A stretch of 64,000 nucleotides of DNA from Cryptomeria japonica (taxonomy: Eukaryota > Streptophyta > Pinopsida > Cupressales > Cupressaceae), in contig NC_081413.1 in the NCBI RefSeq assembly GCF_030272615.1, positions 145,672,476 to 145,736,475 of the forward strand. The letters run 5' to 3'. The position numbers and the translations under genes are program-made. Each line of letters begins with the position of its first letter. Position 1 is the first letter of the stretch. The notes below the pieces were generated by a model. It made no database searches, was not told the DNA's origin, and was given only the letters and a program-made list of their open reading frames with translations. Below are positions 10,852-19,560 of this stretch, one piece after another.

Positions 10852-11976
10852 CTATCCTGCTGGTGGAGTGATGATTGGTTCTACCGGTGGAGGAGTATTC
10901 CCAACAATATTTGGGTCTGACTTTCTAATCCATTGTTTTGAGAATTCTTGCTTTACCTCTTCAACTTTTTCTTTTCCTTTCAAACTAGGACCTTTGTTGT
11001 CTGTCGGTGATCCTTTACTTCTACAGAATTTTGCAATATGCCCAATCTTGTTACATGCATAACAAGTCACATTATTTTTCTGAATAGCTTTCCCATAACC
11101 TATGTCGGTTTGTGTTCTGGATTGATTAGATAAATGTCCAAATCTTCCACAAACATAACATCTCACATTCATTTTGCAATTTTCAGAGTTGTGACCAACT
11201 TTGTTGCATTTTGAACATTGACCAGTGGGTGCATTGATATTCTGATAATTTCTAGATCTACATTCATTTTCTCTATGACCATACTTATTATAGTTAAAGC
11301 ATTTTCCATTGAATTTATAAGCATTAGGTTGCCTTACTGGTTTGCTATGATCCTTAGTGTTTGTAGTACCAGAGCTTTCACCAACTTCAAAGCCAATTCC
11401 AAAAGTGTCACCTTTAGGTTTTTTATTCTTTAGCAAGTTACCAAGTTCCTCTAAGCTTTTATTGTATTTTTCTTTATGTTGATTTGCAGTATCTAGTTCT
11501 CTTTCTAAGACTTCTTTCTGCCTCATCAATTTATTGGAGTCATTCTAAGTGTGCATCAGATCTGTCTTCAACAAATCATTTTCATAGCTAAGTCTTGTGT
11601 TCTCATTTGCTGCATCACTTAGTCTTCTGGACAATTCTTCTTCATTCTTCTTCCTATCTTCAATTTCCTTACAGAATCTCATAGTCATATCTTGCATCTC
11701 ATTCTTTGTTGTCATGTTCTCTTGTTTCAGCTTGTTTATCATATCATTAAGTGATTCCTTTTCATCATTCTCATTTTGCATCTTTTCACAAAGTTCTCTT
11801 CTCTTATTTCTTGCAATAGTGATATTCTCTTGAAGTGCTTGAATAATATCTTGGGTTGCCTTTAGATCATCTTCTAGTTTGATGTTTTTCAATTTCTCTG
11901 CATCATAGTTTGAGAGAGCTCCTTCAAGTTGCTTCATTAGATTTTCCATCTCTACTAGTGTCAAGATCTTCCTCAA
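10852..11976 (-). pseudogene. ORF1: gag-like protein with coiled coil and four zinc knuckles
   Basis: The frame is about 375 codons with one internal TAG (11545) and begins close behind the primer-binding site. The first ATG in frame is at 11949; the upstream part opens after a TAG. The N-terminal half is a long heptad-rich coiled coil. The C-terminal half has four CCHC-type knuckles. CSKCNKVGHNSENC and CYACNKIGHIAKFC are intact. In the first, CFNYNKYGHRENEC, the second Cys is Tyr. In the third, CYVCGRFGHLSNQS, the last Cys is Ser. The segment before the knuckles resembles the C-terminal gag region of SIRE-type copia elements, and the usual N-terminal UBN2-like gag domain is missing. It would bind element RNA and form particles if functional. 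Confidence 0.75.
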
Positions 11977-12006
11977 GCTATTAGGCTTCTAAAAATAAAG
12001 GACCAA

Positions 12007-12018
12007 GCTCTGATACCA
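12007..12018 (-). other. Primer-binding site (TGGTATCAGAGC)
   Basis: On the minus strand TGGTATCAGAGC follows the 5' LTR after two bases. It is complementary to the 3' end of plant initiator tRNA-Met, the usual primer for copia elements. The following leader is very like that of the copia element at 32236-32280. Confidence 0.9.
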
Positions 12019-12020
12019 AT

Positions 12021-12833
12021 TGTTAGGATTCCCACAGATACTGAGAGGGGGGGGTGGATCAGTATCTAACTGGTGAATTGAATTTCTTAACTTAAAACAT
12101 GTAGAACATATTATAACAGTGTACCGGTATGCAAGAAATAATGCAATAAATAGAATTAAAAGCATCCACATGAAAAACACACCATGACACAAGAATTTAA
12201 CGAGGAAACCCGGTGTGGGAAAAACTTCGGTGAGATTTGTGACCCACAATATTCACTTACTGGCCAATAAGAGAATATTATTGCTACAAGAGGGGCCTGC
12301 ACATGCAAGAAGGCCAACTGCCTAGAGCTCATTGCTCAAATACAAAATGGGAAGTCTCACTGACTTACAATGATGGATTATATAAATCCAGTATCTTGTA
12401 CTGCTTCAGAATAGCATCTATAATGCTAGATCCAGTACCGATTTCTGCTCTGCTTCTTACATCAACCCTTAACCTATAATTCGCATAATAGGTTTGCCTT
12501 ATTTCGCCTAATATATTCCACTATCTTACATACTTGCATACTTATGTTCTACAATGATCTCTCTTATATAAGAGTCATTTTACAATGATGCCAAGTTGGC
12601 TTACAAATATTTTACAATAATAAACAAAATATAATATAACAAAAATCTTGTCGGCCTCTATGCCGGTATGCTTCCTTTCTCTACGGGTGCTAGTGGTCTG
12701 AGTGTCGATGTAGAGTCCAATCTTGCTAGTGCTGGTGTAATGCCTTGTCGGTACCATAGGATTGTAAGGTTGCCATCAATGACAAAACCTTCAATCACCT
12801 ACAATGTCTCATTGGAGTGTGCATATGCCAACA
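12021..12833 (-). repeat. 5' LTR of the non-autonomous copia-like element (813 bp)
   Basis: On the plus strand it runs from TGTTAGGATTCCC to CATATGCCAACA, that is TG...CA. It contains the uninterrupted CACTT target of the solo LTR and a CTTATATAAG TATA candidate at 12563-12572. Segments resemble the copia LTR at 32294-33352, for example the shared GGCCARCTGCCTAGAGCTCA. Confidence 0.9.
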
Positions 12834-12838
12834 TCAAG
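12834..12838. repeat. Target-site duplication TCAAG, right copy
   Basis: TCAAG follows the LTR end and matches 1708-1712. Confidence 0.85.
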
Positions 12839-14329
12839 AAGCTCTTCAAGGCAGAAATCTAAAATAATTGCCTTCATTGTGTCCATTGTGGGCCTTTGTT
12901 GTTTTTGTTGTAATATTAAAGTTGTTGCAAGATATCAACATTCTTTGAAGTATATGGATCCTATTGCACATGTTGAAGTTACAACTATAAGAAAAGCATA
13001 CAAATATAAGGTAATCAAATTTAAGTTTCATATAATTGAGTTCCAGACAACTTGCATCAATTAGAGAGCAAAGAAATGCTAGACACTTCTCAACTTATGT
13101 CTACAGTGAAAAGTCATGCATATAGGAAGTTTTAAAATAGTAGCTAGCTCGGATACCTATCTATTGTATTTTAATGTTGTCAATGACAATTAAAATACAC
13201 ATGTATTATCTCTCATACAATTTGAACTATTTTGGGTTGGACCCAAACACATGTAACATGAAGGAAAATGATGTAACTTAGGGTTGGGATCAAATGCATG
13301 TAAATTGTAATTATATCTTGCTATGGATAGGATAAGACCTATGTGTAATGTAACTTGTAGATAGGGTAGGCCCAATTTGGGTAGTAAAATCAAATATGTA
13401 TTTTGAGTGATTATGTAATTGGGCTGGGCCCAAACTCATGTAGTGTGTGGTAAAAGGCAAACAAGCAATAATGTGTTAATAGGTCAAGACCTATTTGGAT
13501 GATATACATAATATTATTATTAGATTAGTAAGAAAGCCGACTTAGGGTATTGGCACCAAAGGTTGGATATAAAACCAACAACAAATGAATTCATATTCAT
13601 TATCACATGCAATCTAATCTCTCTCTCTCTCTTGTGCGAACTTGCTTCTCATATACAACTAACTTAGATAAGGTAGATGAAGTCATTTCATCTCCCCGAT
13701 TGGCTTTAAAGGCTCTTATATTTGGGTTAGCTAATTCCCTATCAACACTATTTTTAATAAGTTTACCAGTACTCAGTGGTTCATATAGTCCTCTTAGGAG
13801 TTGGACCATCTCAACCATGGTGTGCTTGATCATATTAGTTTGAAACTAGTACACCTCATATTAGCTTCAAACCTATGCCCCTATTGGTAGCTGATGGGGA
13901 TAGAATATCATTCGCTGTACATATCAATGAGGTTTTCTTTACGTCTAGATAATAATATTTGTTTTAAAAGAAATAAATGCTCATTGGAACTAAGACAGAG
14001 ACTAAGCTTTCCACCGACAATGGAATCGTTGGACCAACAATGTTCTCGTTGGTGCAAAGTTTCTGGATTCGTCAAAATTCTGACTCAAACTACACAAACA
14101 TCCGACGAGGATGTTGTATGTCTGACAAAACTTCCTTGTCGTGACTCTCTATCACTTGTTTGTTTATTAACTAGTGCCCATATCTCATTCCAAAAGATTT
14201 CTTGTGGATGTCTTCATATTTTATTCTTAATTTAGGTTAAAAAGTTCTCAAATAAATTTTAGAAAAAAAAATTATATTACATATTAGATCAGAAACATCA
14301 TCGATATGAGGTAAAGGGTATTTTTTTAG
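12839..14329. other. Unannotated region with a degenerate GGG-TGG-CCC repeat
   Basis: I find no gene that I can support. At about 13235-13445 four degenerate copies of a motif like GGGTTGGACCCAAACACATG occur roughly 70-85 bp apart, and TATAAAAC at 13570 precedes a CT repeat (13616-13632). This could be an old LTR, but I cannot find matching termini. The minus frame 13603-13833 and the plus frame 13894-14235 have no recognisable motifs. Confidence 0.4.
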
Positions 14330-14873
14330 AGTTTTTTTATTTATCTTTTGATAGCTAATAGTCAAACATAGCATTGCATTCTTCATAACAAAAACCATTG
14401 GCATTCCCTATGGTGACACCTTTGATTGAATTAACCTTTTGGCTATAAATTATTTTAATTGGGCTTCTAATTCTACGAAATTTGTGTTTGTCATGTGAGA
14501 AGGTGCCTTAGATACTAGTTGAGAATATAATTATAATTATTGAAAAATCAAAGGCTTTGTTAGGTGGAAAACCTAGAAATTCATCAAGGAAAACATCTTT
14601 GGAAATCATAGAGAAATACATAGTCTTGAATTGATTGATCTTCAGATTTATCTACTTGATCCATTTTAACTTCAAACAATTGGCATCCATTTTCCCTAGC
14701 TCTCTTTAGCTACATTAAAAGTGATGTTTTTATCTTATTCTCATATTTGATTCCTTGAATCGAAGCATGATTTCCTAAATCATCTAAGAATTGAATTATT
14801 TTATGAAAATAATCTAATTTATGCAGATGATGCCACAACTAATTCATTCCTACCATGACATAATTTTATCCAA
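14330..14873 (-). pseudogene. Decayed Ty3 (chromovirus-type) pol fragment
   Basis: Minus-strand translation, across shifted frames, shows remnants of the segment between protease and RT and the start of RT. They include ENGCQLFEV, FLDEFLGFPPNKAFDFSI, VSKAPSHMTNTNFVELEAQL and LIQSKVSP. The corresponding parts of the Tekay-like element in this window read [28 protein letters not shown] and IHPSVSPWG. It has several stops and frameshifts, runs into the assembly gap and is not functional. Confidence 0.65.
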
Positions 14874-15373
14874 NNNNNNNNNNNNNNNNNNNNNNNNNNN
14901 NNNNNNNNNNNNNNNNNNNNNNNNNNNNNNNNNNNNNNNNNNNNNNNNNNNNNNNNNNNNNNNNNNNNNNNNNNNNNNNNNNNNNNNNNNNNNNNNNNNN
15001 NNNNNNNNNNNNNNNNNNNNNNNNNNNNNNNNNNNNNNNNNNNNNNNNNNNNNNNNNNNNNNNNNNNNNNNNNNNNNNNNNNNNNNNNNNNNNNNNNNNN
15101 NNNNNNNNNNNNNNNNNNNNNNNNNNNNNNNNNNNNNNNNNNNNNNNNNNNNNNNNNNNNNNNNNNNNNNNNNNNNNNNNNNNNNNNNNNNNNNNNNNNN
15201 NNNNNNNNNNNNNNNNNNNNNNNNNNNNNNNNNNNNNNNNNNNNNNNNNNNNNNNNNNNNNNNNNNNNNNNNNNNNNNNNNNNNNNNNNNNNNNNNNNNN
15301 NNNNNNNNNNNNNNNNNNNNNNNNNNNNNNNNNNNNNNNNNNNNNNNNNNNNNNNNNNNNNNNNNNNNNNNNN
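14874..15373. other. Assembly gap of 500 N
   Basis: The gap is exactly 500 N, a placeholder size. The sequence after it starts inside the Tekay-like LTR at the point equivalent to 25094. At least the first 2,074 bp of the 5' LTR (equivalent to 23020-25093) must be missing here, so the true gap is larger than shown. Confidence 0.95.
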
Positions 15374-16228
15374 CTTCTATTTCAGATTTCTGATTTTTAT
15401 TTAAATGCAGAAAAGAAGAAAGAAATGTAACCTTATGATTTGTAGCAAAAATAAAAAAAAAGAAGAGAAAGTGCATATGTAAATATAGGGCTTAAAATGA
15501 TTCTGTTTCTGTTTAAATAAATGTAATTATTATTTTCTGTGTAAAGATTAGAAAAAAAAAAGGGACTGTTAGATTATCTACCCATTTTCTATTTGGGCTA
15601 TTGTAACTATCATTCTGGAAAAACAATGTAAATGTAATTCTTTTTATTATATTTTTATGTCTATTGTGTTTGTTGTAGTCTACATTTAAATCTGGTTTGT
15701 AACATGTTATTTACTGCAATATTAAAGAAAAGAAAACAGAAAGAAAAAGATGCATTAGGATTTCTTATTCACTATTTACTAGTTTATTTACTGCAAATGT
15801 TAAAGAAAGAAAAAGAAGAAATGCAGTAGGGTTATTATTTACTTGTTTAGTTTTATATTCTGTTATTTTATGTCTATTAGAAAGAAAGGAGAACCAGTAT
15901 TGCTTTATTGCTGTAGAAAGTTTAAATAAAAGAAAGAAATAAATAGACCTATTCTAAATGCTGTTAGAAGACTAAAAACGGAATGTAGATGGTTAAAAAC
16001 CTCAGATCAATATAAGGGTTTTTAACCCTATTACTTCAACATTTAGTCATATATATCTCTATATGTATATAGGTATATATATTGAAAATATATACCTATA
16101 TAGATATAAAATATATACATATATAAGCTCCCTGTATGTGCATACCCCTGTAACAACAAAATAAAGGATGCATTTTGAACTTGTGCATCTCTGTTTCAAA
16201 CATATAAAAGATTTGCAGAATAAACTTC

Positions 16229-16229
<1 letters not shown>

Positions 16230-16320
<91 letters not shown>
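16230..16320 (+). repeat. (TA)n microsatellite, 91 bp
   Basis: A pure TA repeat. The homologous repeat in the 3' LTR (25950-25972) is only 23 bp, which accounts for nearly all of the 70-bp length difference between the two aligned LTR segments. Confidence 0.95.
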
Positions 16321-16322
<2 letters not shown>

Positions 16323-16587
16323 GCATCTGAAACACATACCCTGTAGATGTCTGTAGAACAAAACCAACAAAGACATTTATGTTATGATCTGATCATAACA
16401 ATGGATATATGTGTATATAAACATATATATACAAATATATATATATATATATATATACATATATATTCGATATATTCAAAAAAAATCACATCTTATAACA
16501 TTTTTACCAAAACCATGAAATATAATAAAATGTGTTTTTTTTAAAAAAAAAATGAGGAAATGGAGTCACGCGGGTCGCTGCGTGTAA

Positions 16588-16819
16588 CACAGTGGACGGC
16601 CACGGCCGAGCCACTGTGCTACACACAGTGGGCGGCGCCGAAGGGCACCGCACTGTGTGTAACATAGTGGGCGGTCGCGGCCGCCACTGTGCTACACACA
16701 GTGAACGGCGCCCGCCACTATGTGTATACACAGTGGGCGGCGGCTATGCCGTCTGCCACTGTGTGTACACACAGTGGGCGGCGCGGCCGCCACTGTGTGT
16801 ATACACAGCGGCGCCCGGG
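16588..16819 (+). promoter_or_regulatory. Tandem array of six GC-rich hairpins in the LTR
   Basis: Six successive inverted repeats, each of the form CACAGTGGGCGG...CCGCCACTGTG, occupy 16588-16618, 16624-16657, 16663-16691, 16697-16722, 16729-16763 and 16770-16797. They are separated by 5-6 base spacers such as TGTATA or CTACA, and a partial seventh follows. Neighbouring arms also form palindromes across the spacers, so two pairing registers are possible. The array ends about 130 bp before the TATA box at 16952. A promoter, methylation-sensing or RNA-structure role is inference. Confidence 0.75.
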
Positions 16820-16925
16820 AAAACCCTTCCTCCACCGCCTTCTTCCCACATGGAACCCTCCGCCTCCGTACCTGCGATCTCTCTCTCCCTCAAACAAAAT
16901 AAGCAATAAAATATAGGGGTTTAAT

Positions 16926-17027
16926 AAACCCTAACCCATTTCGGGTTAGGGTATAAAAGGGTAAAAATAAAATAAGACAAGTGTTATATATAAAAATGCA
17001 ACCCTAACCCAATTTCGGGTTAGGGTT
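16926..17027 (+). promoter_or_regulatory. LTR core promoter: telo-box palindromes and TATA box
   Basis: An exact plant telo-box AAACCCTAA (16926-16934) forms the left arm of a hairpin: ACCCTAACCC 16928-16937, loop, GGGTTAGGGT 16943-16952. TATAAAAG (16952-16959) overlaps the end of the hairpin. A second hairpin (17000-17010 with 17017-17027, 11-bp stem) lies about 45 bp downstream, near or just past the expected transcription start (about 16985). Telo-boxes are known to bind TRB-type proteins in plants. The start site is inferred from TATA spacing. Confidence 0.65.
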
Positions 17028-18072
17028 AGCATTATAAGAATTTTATATATATATATATATATATAAATGAATATATTTATATATATATATACATATATAT
17101 TTATATATATATATATATAAGAGATTTAGATTGGTGTATTATAATTTGATTTTTAATTTCACAATGAGGGTTAGTATATAAGAATTTATACTATGATTTT
17201 ATATATATAAGGAATTTTAAATTGGGATTTTAAAGTTAGATTTTAGTATATAATTTGGGGTTAAGTTTATAATTGAAATATTATGGAAATTTAAATCCTG
17301 ATTTTAATAATTGAATTATTATGGGATTTTAGACTTTTGATTTTAATATATATAAATATGGGGTTAATTTAATAATTGAACAATTATAAGTTCCCATTCC
17401 GTAGAAATTTAAATTTCAATTAATTCAAGGGGGTTAATAATATAGGACTATTATAGTTGGATAAACTATACGTTTAATCCAGCAATATATTTAATTAATC
17501 AATGGACTTACCCCCCCCCCATGTAATTGGACGATAGGAAAATTTGAAAGAAGGAATTTGTAAATTTAGGAACCTTAAGCCCTTGAGATCGATTTTTGGT
17601 CGGATTGAAAATTAATTGACAAAATCAAGGGGTTTAGGGAAAATCAGAATTGGCCTTAGCTCATTGTCGGTTTTAGTGGGCAAATGACATTGTAGTAATT
17701 CGAAACCCTCATCGGGTGGATGTGTATAATAAATTTTATAAAAGTATCAAATAATCATTAGCAATATCATTATATGACCTGGAATGATTTAATACGTCTA
17801 GATAGCCAATTTTCCCTTGATTTAATTAGCGGCAATTTGTCTTAGGTAATTGAGCTAGCTAACTAATCGGCAATGCAAAATTAATCTCCACCAATCAAGT
17901 CACTCGCTCGAGTTGGTTATTTAACTTAACCGTAGTAAGTAAGTTTATTTACTTCCTAGATAAGACAAAACTTTAAATGCAGTTGTTATGTAATAGGATT
18001 TTTAGCGAGTTCATGACATCAAAAAAATTCGTTGTTCCGTTTTTGTGCCCTAAAGTTTTGGGCACGACATTT

Positions 18073-18084
18073 TGGTATCAGAGC
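18073..18084 (+). other. Primer-binding site (TGGTATCAGAGC)
   Basis: This lies three bases after the 5' LTR end (18069) and is complementary to initiator tRNA-Met. It sets the plus orientation of the element. Confidence 0.92.
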
Positions 18085-18242
18085 AAGGTTTCCAAAACTA
18101 GGAACCTTTCTCCATTACGTTTCGCTTTAATTATCTAAATTAATCAAATATTTTCTTAAACGGAAAAATATAAATATAAATATATGAAAATTAAATTATT
18201 TAATTAATTGTTTATTTATTTTATTTCTTGTTTCCTCATAGG

Positions 18243-19560
18243 ATGCCTCCGACTACGCGACAAGCTCGCAAGCGCGGAAGGGGTCCTAGGTGTACACGTA
18301 TGGCACGCGAGGATGTTGCTAGGGAGGAACTGGTTCCAGAAGGGAACCCGGAAGCACCTCCCGAACCACCGGTTGACCCTAACCGAGACATCTTTCTAGC
18401 TCTTCAGAACTTGATCGGGATCGTGCAGGATAGGCTTCTAGCAGTGGACCGTCACGCAGACAATCAGAACTCAGGGAGTCATAGATCAGTTGATAGGGAA
18501 TGGAGTAGGAGTCCACCTCCTAACTCCGTAGAGGGAGAGGCAGAGCATGAGCCAGAGTCCGTTCACCTGCCTGAACCCCCTCCAGTAGCAGCACCTGTGT
18601 ACTTTGAGAGAGCACGTCAGGAACCAGGAGACCTGATTAGAGAGGTTTTACGCCTTTAGCCACCATCTTTTGGAGGAACTATTGACGGAGTAGAGGCTGA
18701 GGCATGGCTTTTGAGCCTAGATCGGTGCTTCGCATTGCGATCTTATGAAAGCAATCTGAAGGCATGCGTTGCAGTCCACCTTCTGAGATCGACAGCCTCC
18801 ACATGGTGGAAGCAAGAGGAATTCAAGTGCGGACTCACTGCAGATACCATCACATGGGAAATCTTCACAGAGAGGTTCAGAGAGAGGTACTTGTCAGAGC
18901 ACTTCCGGCAGCGTAGGATCGATGAGTTCCATGACCTCCAGCAGAAGGGTCTCACAGTGACCCAGTACGAGAGTAAGTTTATTGAGCTCCTACCTTATGT
19001 AGATTACCTGAAGGACGAGAAGCTACTCGTCAACCGATTTGTTAGGGGGCTTAATGCTGGGATAGCAGGACCAGTGAGGATGGCCGCTCCAGGGAGCCTT
19101 CGGGTTGCCGTAGAGAAGGCCCTTATAGCCGAGGAGATTTAGATCAGGCCACAGGACACGAGGGATCGGTTCCAGAACCGAAACCCAGCTCCCCAGCCTT
19201 TCGGGTTTCAGAAACCCCATTGGAAAGGCAACCACAGAAATGTTTCGGGGTCCCATAAACCCCCTCCTCCACAGCAGTCACAACAGAGTCAGAGACATAG
19301 GCCACCTCAGGGACAGCAGGACTCCAGGCCCAAACAGTGGCAGTCACAGGGTCCTAGGCGTGACCAGAGAGTACAGGGTACATACACACCCCCGGCACGG
19401 GCTCAACAGTCCTCCAGGGGTGGGTACAGTGGTTCTAGCCGGACAGGTGGGCATCCTTTTACTAGGCCTCAGGGCGCACAGTTTCAGGCACGCGGTGCTT
19501 GCTTCACGTGTGGAGCCATGGGGCACATGGCGAGAGAGTGTCCACAGGGACAGATGACAG
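18243..19560 (+). pseudogene. Gag region (capsid and zinc knuckle), Tekay-like
   Basis: The N-terminus (MPPTTRQARKRGRG) is basic, as is common in plant Ty3 gags. The capsid (Retrotrans_gag) domain spans about 18670-19080, with STWWKQEE and FRERYLSEHFRQRRIDEF as family-typical blocks. A glutamine- and proline-rich linker (19143-19490) follows. The CCHC knuckle CFTCGAMGHMAREC at about 19500-19541 is intact and would bind element RNA. Two of the five nonsense codons (18657, 19140) fall here. Confidence 0.88.

Larger units (their letters stand above)
1713..12833 (-). mobile_element. Non-autonomous SIRE/copia-like LTR retrotransposon with a second large ORF
   Basis: The minus-strand element is bounded by TCAAG duplications and LTRs of about 813 bp. 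The 5' LTR is 12021-12833. The 3' LTR is 1713-1967 plus 6484-7042, split by a later solo LTR. A primer-binding site complementary to initiator tRNA-Met abuts the 5' LTR and a polypurine tract abuts the 3' LTR. The internal region (7043-12020, about 5 kb) holds a gag-like ORF and an unrelated 1,024-codon frame, but no aspartic protease, integrase or reverse transcriptase. It must therefore have depended on enzymes from another element. The copia element at 27725-33352 has a related LTR and leader. The left terminus reads GG where the other LTR reads TG. Confidence 0.88.
15374..18069 (+). repeat. 5' LTR of the Tekay-like element (5'-incomplete)
   Basis: This is collinear with 25094-27719 and ends GGGCACGACA. 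It contains a 91-bp TA microsatellite, a hairpin array, two telo-box palindromes and a TATA box. Its first 2.07 kb are missing in the N gap. The chance frames in it (poly-IY and GC-rich ones) are not genes. Confidence 0.95.

Noticed and set aside
13603-13833. 76-residue minus frame as a host-gene exon
   Set aside because: No splice context, no recognised domain and a CT repeat at its end; not enough to call a gene.
14821-15476. Frames running through N (also 54200-54917)
   Set aside because: Artefacts of open translation through the two assembly gaps.
16059-16376. Frames translating to poly-Ile-Tyr
   Set aside because: Translation of the TA microsatellite, not protein.
16504-16916. GC-rich frames across the LTR hairpin array (also 26194-26567)
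   Set aside because: All six frames are open because of the composition and repeats; the same lies in both LTRs upstream of the TATA box, so it is not coding.
16926-17027. Interstitial telomere array
   Set aside because: Only short inverted telomere-like words in each LTR, not a tandem array; part of the LTR promoter instead.
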